Below, piece by piece: positions 8,784-17,514 of a DNA stretch of 47,750 nucleotides. Numbering within the stretch: position 1 is the stretch's first letter; every line of letters begins with the position of its first letter. The DNA is from Owenweeksia sp. (lineage in GTDB: Bacteria > Bacteroidota > Bacteroidia > Flavobacteriales > Schleiferiaceae), in the NCBI GenBank assembly GCA_028285465.1, contig JANQPD010000093.1:1-47750 (forward strand). The letters run 5' to 3'. Made by a program: the position numbers and the translations under genes. Under the pieces are notes generated by a model. It was not told where the DNA came from, did no database searches, and saw only the letters and a list, made by a program, of their open reading frames with translations.

Positions 8784-10961
8784 ATGAAGAAACTTCTTAT
8801 TCCCGCTCTTTTTTTGTTGGCTGCCCCCTTCGTTCAAGCGCAAAAGAAAAACGTGCGCCTGGATGATGTATGGCGTACGTACAGCTTTTTCCCCCGCAGT
8901 ACCGCAGGCCTGAACAGCATGCAGGGAGGGAAGTATTATACTGCCCTTACACAATCCGACAACGGCCCTACCATTGAAAAATTCAGCTACAAAACGGGAA
9001 AGTCGAAAGGCCTGATCATCAGCAGCAAAGCCATTAAAGAACAAACCGGGAAAAACATTCCTTTCGATCAATATGCCTTTGGCCCCGAGGAGAAAATGCT
9101 TTTACTGGCCACTGAAACAGAAGGCATATACCGGCACTCCTCAAAAAGCCATTATTACCTATACGACCTGGAAACAGGTGAGTTGGACTCCCTAGGCCCC
9201 GGAAAACAGCAATTGGCCAGCTTTTCTCCTACCCGCAAACAGGTAGCTTACGTAGCCAATAATAAAATGTACATCCGCAGCTTTGAGGGCAAAGCAAACG
9301 GGACCGAAACCACCTTTGGAAAAGGAGAGGACGATGCCTTTATAGCCGGTGCCGTAGATTGGGTGTATGAAGAAGAATTTAGCTTCCACAAGGGGTTTGA
9401 GTGGTCGCCCGATGGGGAGTACATTGCCTTTTACCAGTTTGATGAACGGGCGGTGCCTTTGTTTTCCATGGACTTGTACGGACAGGCACTTTACCCCAGC
9501 GAATATGAATTCAAGTACCCCAAAGCGGGAGAACCCAATAGTGCGGTACACATTTACGTTTTTGACCTCGCCCGGCAGGAAGCGGTGAAAGTAAACATCC
9601 CTGAAGATTATGAGTATATCCCACGTATAAAGTATACCCCCCAGGGAGATTTGATCATCTTTACCATGAACCGGCACCAGAGCGCGTTGCGGTTATGGAA
9701 AGTTGCAAAAGGAAGTGTAGAGGCCCGCCTGATGTACACGGAAACGGCACCCGATTATATAGAGATCACAGATGACCTTAGCTTTTTAAAAGACGGCAGC
9801 TTTGTGTATACCAGCGAAATGAGTGGCTTTCGCCACGTTTACCACATCGGCAGTAACGGGAAGATCATCAAGCAGATCACAACGGGCGACTGGGAGGTAA
9901 CGGAGCTATACGGAGTGGATGAACGGACGGGCCTCGTTTTTTACCAAGCCGCCGAAGAGAGTCCCCTGGAGCGTGCGGTATACCGCATCAAACTGGATGG
10001 CTCCGGCAAAAAAAAGCTCTCTACGCTTCCCGGCTGGAATGCAGCGCAATTCAGCGATGGCTTTAGCTTTTTTATCAACACCTATTCAAGCACCAATACC
10101 CCGGTACTTGAAACCCTGCACGATCAAAACGGCAAGCTGATCCGTACCCTGGTTGACAACAACAAGCTAAAAGAACGCCTGCGAGGTTTCCATCTAAGTG
10201 AAAAAGAGTTTATAAAAGTGCCTACAGAAGAGGGCACCACACTAAATGGCTGGATGATCAGGCCGCAGGACTTTGACCCTACCAAGACATACCCGGTTTT
10301 GATGTTTGTATATGGTGGACCCGGCTCACAAACCGTAAAAAACCAGTATGATGGAGGCAATGCTTTTTGGTACCAGATGCTGGCCAGCAGAGGGTACATT
10401 GTAGTATCTGTTGACAACCGGGGTACCGGGGCCAGGGGCCGCGACTTCCGCACCCTCACCTACCAGCAATTGGGCAAATATGAGATCCGGGATCAGATCA
10501 ATGCCGCTAAATGGCTGGGCGATCAATCTTACGTTGACGCCAGCCGCATAGGCATTTGGGGGTGGAGCTACGGAGGGTATATGAGCAGCCTGGGCATTAC
10601 CAAAGGAGCAGACGTATTTAAAATGGCCATGGCTGTAGCGCCCGTTACCAATTGGCGGTTTTACGACACTATTTACACCGAGCGTTATATGCGGACCCCC
10701 CGGGAAAACGCTAACGGCTATGACGATAACTCCCCCATAAATCACGTAGATAAACTCGAGGGCAAATATCTTTTGATCCACGGCAGCGCAGACGACAACG
10801 TGCATTTTCAGAACACCACGCGTATGATCTCTGCTTTGGTAGAGGCCAATAAACAGTTTGACTTATTCGTATATCCCGATAAAAACCACGGTATATATGG
10901 TGGCAATACCCGTTTCCACCTCTATACCAAAATGACGGATTTTGTTACCGAAAATCTTTAA
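8784..10961 (+). CDS. Secreted S9 family peptidase (dipeptidyl peptidase IV-like)
   Basis: The chosen start, MKKLLIPALFLLAAPFVQAQ, gives a clean signal peptide; the longer frame from 8706 lacks one. The N-terminal half is the DPP4 propeller with DWVYEEEFSF, whose Glu pair binds the substrate amino terminus. The C-terminal alpha/beta hydrolase has Ser595 in GWSYGGY, Asp670 in GSADDNVHFQ and His702 in DKNHGIYGG. At about 725 aa it has the usual length. It should remove X-Pro or X-Ala dipeptides from peptides in the periplasm or at the surface. A POT-type peptide transporter gene follows by 50 bases, so the pair makes a plausible peptide use unit. Confidence 0.93.
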   Translation: MKKLLIPALFLLAAPFVQAQKKNVRLDDVWRTYSFFPRSTAGLNSMQGGKYYTALTQSDNGPTIEKFSYKTGKSKGLIISSKAIKEQTGKNIPFDQYAFGPEEKMLLLATETEGIYRHSSKSHYYLYDLETGELDSLGPGKQQLASFSPTRKQVAYVANNKMYIRSFEGKANGTETTFGKGEDDAFIAGAVDWVYEEEFSFHKGFEWSPDGEYIAFYQFDERAVPLFSMDLYGQALYPSEYEFKYPKAGEPNSAVHIYVFDLARQEAVKVNIPEDYEYIPRIKYTPQGDLIIFTMNRHQSALRLWKVAKGSVEARLMYTETAPDYIEITDDLSFLKDGSFVYTSEMSGFRHVYHIGSNGKIIKQITTGDWEVTELYGVDERTGLVFYQAAEESPLERAVYRIKLDGSGKKKLSTLPGWNAAQFSDGFSFFINTYSSTNTPVLETLHDQNGKLIRTLVDNNKLKERLRGFHLSEKEFIKVPTEEGTTLNGWMIRPQDFDPTKTYPVLMFVYGGPGSQTVKNQYDGGNAFWYQMLASRGYIVVSVDNRGTGARGRDFRTLTYQQLGKYEIRDQINAAKWLGDQSYVDASRIGIWGWSYGGYMSSLGITKGADVFKMAMAVAPVTNWRFYDTIYTERYMRTPRENANGYDDNSPINHVDKLEGKYLLIHGSADDNVHFQNTTRMISALVEANKQFDLFVYPDKNHGIYGGNTRFHLYTKMTDFVTENL

Positions 10962-11011
10962 TCAGGGATTTTAGCTAATTTCCCGCCCATTTTATAATCA
11001 ATTCACTACCT

Positions 11012-12487
11012 ATGACTGAAACTACCCCGGCAGCCAAACAAGGACACCCCAATGGCCTGTATGTCCTTTTCTTTTCCGAAATGTGGGAGCGCTTTTGCTA
11101 TTACGGCATGCGTGTTCTTCTTACTTTATACCTGGTAAAATCTTTAATGAAAGGCGATGCGGAAGCCAGCCTGATCTATGGCGCGTATACAGGCCTTGTA
11201 TATGCCGCTGCTGTACTGGGGGGACGTTTGGCCGACAGATACCTGGGGTATCGCTTTGCCATTTTGCTGGGCGCCATTCTCATGGCCATAGGTGAATTTA
11301 TGATCTTAGGAGGTACGGAAGCCTGGCTTTTAGGGGGCATGGGTGCCATTATAGTGGGAAATGGTTACTTCAAGGCCAATATTTCTACCATTGTAGGTAA
11401 GCTTTACAAGGAAAACGACCCGAGAAGGGACTCCGGCTTCACCATTTTTTATATCGGCATCAACGTAGGCTCCCTTTTAGCTACTACCCTGGTTGCTTAC
11501 ATAGGCGAGGTATATGGCTTTAAGTATGGGTTTGCCCTGGCCGGCTTCGGTATGCTGGCCGCTTTTCTCATCTTTTGGTTTGGTCGCCACCGTTATGCAG
11601 ACGCTGATGGGCTGGACGTAAGGCCTGCGGCCAAAAAACCGGTATTGGGCCCTATCAACATGTTACACCTTATCGTGTTGGGTTCTTTGGCCACCATACC
11701 CCTTTGCTATGTCCTCATCTGGCAAAACCAGATTATGGACTTCCTCCTTCTCGGAGTGTTTATTGCAGTGGCATACAGCCTGATCAGCGCGGGCGTGAAA
11801 AAGGGAGTGATACACCGCGACCGTATGATCGCCCTGGTGATCTTTATTTTAATCAACATTACCTTTTGGGCCTGCTTTGAGCAAGCCGGTACTTCCCTTA
11901 CACTCTTTGCCGACCGGAACGTAGATCGCGAAATACTTGGTTGGGTGATGCCCGCCTCCATGACCCAGTTCTTTAACCCGGCCTTTATCATCATCTTCGG
12001 TTCCATTTTTTCCGTGATGTGGGTAAAACTCTCCAGAATGGGAAGAAACCCAAGCATACCCATGAAGTTTTCTTATGGGATACTCCAGTTGGGCCTCGGC
12101 TTTTTGGTAACCCTTCTCTTTGCGCAGTTTACCGACAGCTATGAGGTGCCCCTTATTACCCTCGTACTGCTTTATTTGTTGCATACTACCGGAGAGCTCT
12201 TCTTGTCTCCTATTGGGCTCAGCATGGTTACCAAGCTTGCCCCGAAAGAGATTTCGGGCACCGCCATGGGGGGCTGGTTCCTGAGCTTTGCCATCGCCAA
12301 CTTCGTAGGAGGAAAAATTGCCGCCTTGACGGGCGCTGAAGAGGGAGCCGGCAACATAGACGTAGCCGCAGGCTTTGATAAATACATCGGGGTATTCTCG
12401 AATATTGGTTTTGTTTTAGTAGCGATCGCTGTTTTAATTGCCCTATGTAGCAAACCGCTCAATAAGCTCATGCATGGCGTACGCTAG
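11012..12487 (+). CDS. Proton-dependent oligopeptide transporter (POT/PTR2 family)
   Basis: A 491-aa protein with about 14 membrane helices. The N-terminal FFSEMWERFCYYGMRVLLTLYL carries the ExxER-type motif of helix 1 that couples protons. GGRLADRYLGYR matches the MFS loop, GNGYFKANISTIVG and FYIGINVGSL are PTR2 signatures, and FWACFEQAGTSLTLFADR matches the FWxxFEQ stretch. It imports di- and tripeptides with protons. The peptidase gene lies just upstream and a strong terminator just downstream, so the two genes form a short operon. Confidence 0.93.
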   Translation: MTETTPAAKQGHPNGLYVLFFSEMWERFCYYGMRVLLTLYLVKSLMKGDAEASLIYGAYTGLVYAAAVLGGRLADRYLGYRFAILLGAILMAIGEFMILGGTEAWLLGGMGAIIVGNGYFKANISTIVGKLYKENDPRRDSGFTIFYIGINVGSLLATTLVAYIGEVYGFKYGFALAGFGMLAAFLIFWFGRHRYADADGLDVRPAAKKPVLGPINMLHLIVLGSLATIPLCYVLIWQNQIMDFLLLGVFIAVAYSLISAGVKKGVIHRDRMIALVIFILINITFWACFEQAGTSLTLFADRNVDREILGWVMPASMTQFFNPAFIIIFGSIFSVMWVKLSRMGRNPSIPMKFSYGILQLGLGFLVTLLFAQFTDSYEVPLITLVLLYLLHTTGELFLSPIGLSMVTKLAPKEISGTAMGGWFLSFAIANFVGGKIAALTGAEEGAGNIDVAAGFDKYIGVFSNIGFVLVAIAVLIALCSKPLNKLMHGVR

Positions 12488-12509
12488 TACTTAGTCATGA
12501 AAAGCCTAC

Positions 12510-12540
12510 AAGCGCCCCTGTTAAAACAGGGGCGCTTTTG
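12510..12540 (+). terminator. Rho-independent terminator after the peptide transporter gene
   Basis: An 11-bp perfect stem (AAGCGCCCCTG paired with CAGGGGCGCTT) around a TTAAAA loop, followed by TT and TTG. It ends the DPP-IV/POT transcript. It also reads as A-rich to T-rich on the other strand, but no gene converges here. Confidence 0.85.
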
Positions 12541-12620
12541 CTTATACTAATTCTGTCTTCCGGCCGTCTTTATAATAGACTTTCCCTTATGTATATTTAC
12601 ACATTGAAAACTCGTAGGGT

Positions 12621-13160
12621 ATGAATTTTATAGTGATCGCCTTCTCTCTTTTACTGGGTATAGCCCAGCCCCAGAAGGCAGAAGAAGAAACCGGCATAAA
12701 GTGGATGAGCATGCAAGAGGCCCTTGCTGCTAATGAGGAGCATCCCAAGAAGATCTTTATTGACGTGTATACCGATTGGTGCGGATGGTGCAAACGGATG
12801 GACAAAGCCACTTTTCAACATGCGCAGGTGGCAAAATACATGAACGAGCATTACTACAATGTAAAATTTGACGGAGAATCTAAAGACAGCATTGTATTTA
12901 AAGGGAAGACCTTTACCTTCATCCCGCAGGGCAGAAGGGGGTATCATGAACTGGCTGCAGCGCTATTGCAGGGGAAAATGTCTTACCCCACGGTAGTATT
13001 TTTAGATGAAGAACTCAATATGTTGTCTCCGGTTCCGGGCTTTCAGCCCCCCGCTTCTTTTGAGCCCATTATGAAATTCTTTGGAAGCAATGCCTATAAA
13101 GATACGCCCTGGGAAGAATTTCAGAAGAACTTCAAGGGAGAGATAGCCGCTGCAAAATAG
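12621..13160 (+). CDS. Exported thioredoxin-like protein with WCGWC motif
   Basis: A 179-aa protein with a hydrophobic N-terminus (MNFIVIAFSLLLGIAQ) that looks like a signal peptide. A thioredoxin-like fold follows, with FIDVYTDWCGWCKRMDKATF holding the CxxC pair, and YPTVVFLDEE supplying the cis-Pro element. This belongs to the Thioredoxin_7/DUF255-like group. It probably reduces or isomerises disulfides in the periplasm. The insertion with FKGKTFTFIPQGRRGYHELA between the active site and the cis-Pro is longer than in plain thioredoxin. It stands alone, with a terminator upstream and pheT downstream. Confidence 0.82.
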   Translation: MNFIVIAFSLLLGIAQPQKAEEETGIKWMSMQEALAANEEHPKKIFIDVYTDWCGWCKRMDKATFQHAQVAKYMNEHYYNVKFDGESKDSIVFKGKTFTFIPQGRRGYHELAAALLQGKMSYPTVVFLDEELNMLSPVPGFQPPASFEPIMKFFGSNAYKDTPWEEFQKNFKGEIAAAK

Positions 13161-13205
13161 CGCCATAAAGCAGGTGCTTATAGCCTACAAGTAAAGCCCT
13201 TCGCT

Positions 13206-13213
13206 TACCTTTG
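13206..13213 (+). promoter_or_regulatory. Putative -7 promoter box (TACCTTTG) of pheT
   Basis: TACCTTTG is an exact TAnnTTTG match placed 23 bases before the pheT ATG, which leaves a short leader. The same octamer stands before rpe and ruvX in this window. No convincing -33 TTG is seen. Confidence 0.5.
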
Positions 13214-13236
13214 CCCCTTTCTAAATTTTCGGCTTC

Positions 13237-15660
13237 ATGAAGATTTCCCATAAGTGGCTCCTGGACTACATCAATACTTCTCTTTCTCCGGCTGAGATAG
13301 CTACGCTTCTTACAGACACTGGCCTGGAGGTGGAGGGTGTGCAGGAAGTGGAAACCGTAAAAGGGGGGCTTAAAGGAATAGTAATTGGCGAAGTGCTAAC
13401 ATGCACGCCGCACCCCAATGCAGATCGCTTAAAAGTTACCCAAGTTGATATTGGCCATGAAAAGCCGCTCCAGATCGTTTGCGGTGCACCCAATGTAGCT
13501 GCCGGGCAAAAGGTGCCTGTGGCCACGGTCGGAAGCACGATCTATAGTCCTGATGGTGACTTTACCATTAAAAAGGGAAAACTACGCGGAGAAATCAGCG
13601 AAGGCATGATCTGTGCCGAGGATGAACTGAACCTCGGGGAAGACCATGACGGCATCATGGTGTTGGATGCAAAAGCACAGGTGGGTCAAGCTGCCGCAGA
13701 ATACTTTGCTATAGAAAGTGATTTTGTATACGAAATAGGGCTTACGCCCAACCGTACCGATGCAATGTGCCACTACGGAGTAGCCCGTGACCTCCGTGCC
13801 GCTCTTCTTCGGCACGGGCACAAAAACACAAACCTGACTCTACCTTCCATAGAAGCTTTTAAAGTGGAGAACAACACCCGCCCAATCTCCATTGAAATAG
13901 AAGACACGGGGGGTTGTGGGCGGTATGCCGGGCTTTCGATAAGCGGGGTAAAAGTAGCTGCCTCACCCGAGTGGATGCAAAACAAATTGCGCGCTATAGG
14001 CCTAGGGCCCGTAAACAACGTAGTAGACGTTACCAATTATGTGCTGCACGAAACCGGGCATCCCTTGCATGCCTTTGACGCGCATGAGATCACAGGAGAT
14101 AAGATCGTGGTGAAAAACCTACCCTCGGGAAGCACCTTTACTACCCTGGACGACAAAACACGCACCCTGAACGGGGAAGACCTAATGATCTGCAACGTGG
14201 AAGAAGGTATGGTGATTGCCGGTGTTTTTGGAGGGAAGCGATCGGGCGTAAGTGAAAAAACCACCGATGTATTTTTGGAAGCGGCCTACTTTAACCCGGT
14301 AAGAATAAGGAAAACCGCTAAGCGACATGGCTTAAATACGGATGCTTCCTTTCGTTACGAACGTGGAGTAGACCCCGAAATGACGCTATACGCCTTAAAA
14401 CGGGCCGCTTTATTGATCCAGGAACTGGCAGGAGGTGAAGTAAGTATGGATATAGCGGATGAACACCCGGTGAATATGCAGCCTTCGGTAGTTGAACTTA
14501 GCCTGCACCGCATGGAACAGCTTATCGGGCAGGCCATCGAAGAAGAAATGGTGCTGGATATCCTGCGCTGGCTGGAAATAAAGGTACTTTCAAAAAACGG
14601 AGATAGACTCAACCTGGAAATACCCACCTACCGGGTAGATGTTACCCGCGAAGCAGATGTAATAGAAGAAATCCTGCGGATTTACGGCTTCAACAATATT
14701 GAGACCGGAACAAAAATGCAGGTTTCTATTGCCCCGCATGACGTGCGAGATGAAGCGGCATACAAGGAGCTCATTAGCGAGGCCTTAAGCGCAAGGGGCT
14801 ATCATGAGATCATGAATAACTCGCTGGTTAAAGGAGATTATTTTACTACACATGGTTTTAATGCGGAAGAAAGCATTGAAATACTGAATCCCCTGAGCCA
14901 GGATTTGAGTGTGCTGCGCCAAAGCCTGCTTTTCGGAGGACTGGAAACCGTAGCGCGAAATGCCAACCGTCAGCGCCCCGATCTGAAACTGTACGAGTAC
15001 GGACATGCATACCAAAAAACGGGAGGAGAGTACAGGCAATACAGTACGCTTAGTCTCTGGGTAAGCGGGATGGAACGCGGAGAAAACTGGCGGGAAAGCA
15101 GCTTGCCAAGCGACTTCTATACCTTGAAAAAGGAAGTGGACTTCATACTCAACCGCATGGAGATAAAGGGCACACAAACAGAGGAAAGTACAGCAGCATA
15201 CCTGGATTTTGGACTTGCTTACCTGCTCAACAACCGTAAAGTAGTAGAATTTGGTAAAGTAGCCCCTTCCGTTACCAAACAACTGGAATGCAAAAGTGAT
15301 GTTTTCTATGCCCAACTGGATTGGCATTATTTAGCGGCTAAAGCGAAAAAGCAAAAAGTAACCTTTACAGAATTACCCAAGTATCCGGAAGTACGAAGAG
15401 ACCTGGCCCTATTGCTGGATAAGGGAGTGGCCTACCGGGATTTGGAAATGGCCGCGCATAAAGCAGAGCGCAAATTGTTGAAAGGCGTAAACCTGTTTGA
15501 TGTGTACGAAGGAAAGAACCTGGCTGAAGGCAAAAAATCGTACGCCTTGAGCTTTGTTTTGGCCGACCCCAACGGCACACTCCATGACAAGCAGGTAGAT
15601 AGAGTAATGGATAAGATTTTGCATAGCTTTAAGGCACAGTTCAACGCAGAACTGAGGTAG
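13237..15660 (+). CDS. pheT: Phenylalanine--tRNA ligase beta subunit
   Basis: An 807-aa protein beginning MKISHKWLLDYI. The domains are in the usual bacterial order: an N-terminal region with an EMAP/OB tRNA-binding domain (about 40-150; CTPHPNADRLKVTQVD, IVCGAPNVAAGQKVPVA), B3/B4 (about 215-390), B5 (about 405-480), the catalytic-like core (to about 690) and a C-terminal ferredoxin-like anticodon-binding domain (FTELPKYPEVRRDLALL to the end). Together with PheS, which is not in this window, it charges tRNA-Phe. Length and order are normal. Confidence 0.97.
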   Translation: MKISHKWLLDYINTSLSPAEIATLLTDTGLEVEGVQEVETVKGGLKGIVIGEVLTCTPHPNADRLKVTQVDIGHEKPLQIVCGAPNVAAGQKVPVATVGSTIYSPDGDFTIKKGKLRGEISEGMICAEDELNLGEDHDGIMVLDAKAQVGQAAAEYFAIESDFVYEIGLTPNRTDAMCHYGVARDLRAALLRHGHKNTNLTLPSIEAFKVENNTRPISIEIEDTGGCGRYAGLSISGVKVAASPEWMQNKLRAIGLGPVNNVVDVTNYVLHETGHPLHAFDAHEITGDKIVVKNLPSGSTFTTLDDKTRTLNGEDLMICNVEEGMVIAGVFGGKRSGVSEKTTDVFLEAAYFNPVRIRKTAKRHGLNTDASFRYERGVDPEMTLYALKRAALLIQELAGGEVSMDIADEHPVNMQPSVVELSLHRMEQLIGQAIEEEMVLDILRWLEIKVLSKNGDRLNLEIPTYRVDVTREADVIEEILRIYGFNNIETGTKMQVSIAPHDVRDEAAYKELISEALSARGYHEIMNNSLVKGDYFTTHGFNAEESIEILNPLSQDLSVLRQSLLFGGLETVARNANRQRPDLKLYEYGHAYQKTGGEYRQYSTLSLWVSGMERGENWRESSLPSDFYTLKKEVDFILNRMEIKGTQTEESTAAYLDFGLAYLLNNRKVVEFGKVAPSVTKQLECKSDVFYAQLDWHYLAAKAKKQKVTFTELPKYPEVRRDLALLLDKGVAYRDLEMAAHKAERKLLKGVNLFDVYEGKNLAEGKKSYALSFVLADPNGTLHDKQVDRVMDKILHSFKAQFNAELR

Positions 15661-15709
15661 GTGTCTGGATTTGGCTTAGGTGCAGCCCCAAACCTTGGTT
15701 TTACGCTAC

Positions 15710-16630
15710 ATGTACTATTATTTCGGTTTGCTGAAAATCGCTTATAACCATCAATACCACCATCCACTGCCGGAAAAGCACCGCTTCCCTATGGAGAAGT
15801 ACTCTTTGCTTCCCCAGCAGTTGATCCATGAGGGTACTTGCACAGAAGCCAATTTCTTTGAGCCCGGGCTATTGCATGAAACTCAAATTCTGAAAACGCA
15901 TACAGCCGCATACTGGCAAAAATTGCAGGCACTCAATCTAAACCGGCAAGAAGAGCGAAAAACGGGTTTCCCCCTTTCCCGGGCTTTGGTAGAACGGGAA
16001 TTGCGCATCTGCCAGGGCACCATTCAAAATGCGTACTACGCTTTAGAGTACGGTATATCCATGAATATTGCCGGGGGTACACATCATGCCTATACCGATC
16101 ATGGAGAGGGCTTCTGCTTATTAAACGATATTGCGCTGGCAGCCCATGAATTGCTGGACAAAGAGCTCGCCAGGCGTATCCTGGTTATTGACCTGGACGT
16201 ACACCAGGGCAATGGTACAGCCGAGATTATGCAGAATGAAACCCGTGTGTTTACATTTTCGATGCACGGCGCAAAGAATTATCCCTTACACAAGGAGCAA
16301 AGTGACTGGGATATTGCCCTGCCTGACGGAACAGACGATGCGCATTATTTAAAACAGTTGGATGAAACTTTGCCTCTACTCCTGGACAGGCATCAACCCG
16401 ACTTTATATTTTACCAAAGTGGAGTAGACGTATTGGAAAGCGATAGACTGGGACGGTTGAAGCTTTCACGCCAGGCTACCAAGAGCCGGGACAAACGCGT
16501 GCTAAGTTTATGTAAGCAAAACCATATTCCCGTGGCCGTAAACATGGGTGGAGGGTATTCGGAAAAAATAAGCGACATCATAGAGGCACACGCCAATACT
16601 TTCCGCCTGGCACAAGAACTCTTTTTCTAA
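15710..16630 (+). CDS. Histone deacetylase family protein (class II HDAC / AcuC-like)
   Basis: A protein of about 306 aa. The zinc hydrolase signature is complete: GGTHHAYTDHGEGFCLLNDIALAA carries the His pair, VIDLDVHQGNGTAE the metal-binding Asp and His, FYQSGVDVLESDRLG the second Asp, and NMGGGYS the glycine loop. Bacterial relatives remove acetyl groups from lysines, polyamines or acetoin-type substrates. The start is uncertain. ATG 15710 gives MYYYFGLLKIAYN, a TTG at 15728 would give the more usual beginning just before LKIAYN, and a frame from 15680 is also open. The stop overlaps the convergent sulfotransferase stop by 4 bases. Confidence 0.87.
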   Translation: MYYYFGLLKIAYNHQYHHPLPEKHRFPMEKYSLLPQQLIHEGTCTEANFFEPGLLHETQILKTHTAAYWQKLQALNLNRQEERKTGFPLSRALVERELRICQGTIQNAYYALEYGISMNIAGGTHHAYTDHGEGFCLLNDIALAAHELLDKELARRILVIDLDVHQGNGTAEIMQNETRVFTFSMHGAKNYPLHKEQSDWDIALPDGTDDAHYLKQLDETLPLLLDRHQPDFIFYQSGVDVLESDRLGRLKLSRQATKSRDKRVLSLCKQNHIPVAVNMGGGYSEKISDIIEAHANTFRLAQELFF

Positions 16631-17514
16631 ACAGGCTTCAGGTGGTCTTTTACATAGCCGTAAGCCTCAAAATCGGCTCTAAACAATGTATACACTTTAT
16701 TTTTAAAGGATGTGTCTTTGAAAAAGGCGAGTAGGTCTGCCGGCGGGTTTTGCAGCAACTGTGCGCCCGGGAGCAAGTGTAAAGGGGTGTTGTATGTGAT
16801 CCCTTCATTTTGCTTAATGGCATGCCGTTGTTCAACCAGGTTTTGATCAAAGGGTGTTGCCAACTGCCACTTTTCATTCAACGCATTCAGCTCTTCCTCT
16901 ATGTTTTCCAGATGTATTACCTCATCGATAAGGTTGGGATACAAAGTTTCCCACACACTTAGCTGAGGGGCAAAATGCGGGTTTAAAAAAGCAGAAGGCT
17001 GTGTTGCCAGCAGGTCGATGAAGTCGTTTGCGCAAAAATCCCGGGGCAGGGGAAGCGACACATAGGTTTCCTGGTGCTTTATAAAATGATAAAAACTGCT
17101 TATAAAACGACTAAAGGGATGCCGTACTACCTTCATTTTCCGGTATACCGGATCGCTAAGCTTTTTGGGAAAGCGCATAAAAAGAGCCTCCTCCTGGTAA
17201 TAGCGCTCATTAATGTAAGCATGCACCCAGTTGCTGTAGCGCAGGGCTTCTTCTAACTTACCGCTGGCTTGCAGAAACCATTTAATAGCCGTACCTCCAC
17301 CTGCCTTAGGTGAGTGAAAAAGAATAACCTTATGTCGCTCGTTTACTACGGGTAATTTATCGCGGTAAGGCAGCCACCAACTGAGCTCTATGGCTATGCC
17401 TTCGGGCAATGAAAAGCGCGACAGCAAACGTATGATAGGCTTTTGCAGCCATTGTTTTCCCTTTTGATGACGGGCTGTCCAGAAAGAGTCTTTTAGCGCA
17501 AGCTCAACCTTCAT
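16627..17514 (-). CDS. Sulfotransferase family protein
   Basis: A 295-aa protein with the two PAPS-binding motifs of the carbohydrate/lipid sulfotransferase superfamily: the 5' phosphosulfate loop (LFHSPKAGGGTAIKWFL) and the 3' phosphate motif (KVVRHPFSRFISSFYHF). There is no signal peptide. It should move sulfate from PAPS to a hydroxyl or amino group. Its ATG shares one base with the TGA of the upstream acyltransferase fusion (TGATG), so the two are translationally coupled. From this I infer, without proof, that the acceptor could be the lipid made by that enzyme. Confidence 0.78.
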   Translation of the reverse strand: MKVELALKDSFWTARHQKGKQWLQKPIIRLLSRFSLPEGIAIELSWWLPYRDKLPVVNERHKVILFHSPKAGGGTAIKWFLQASGKLEEALRYSNWVHAYINERYYQEEALFMRFPKKLSDPVYRKMKVVRHPFSRFISSFYHFIKHQETYVSLPLPRDFCANDFIDLLATQPSAFLNPHFAPQLSVWETLYPNLIDEVIHLENIEEELNALNEKWQLATPFDQNLVEQRHAIKQNEGITYNTPLHLLPGAQLLQNPPADLLAFFKDTSFKNKVYTLFRADFEAYGYVKDHLKPV

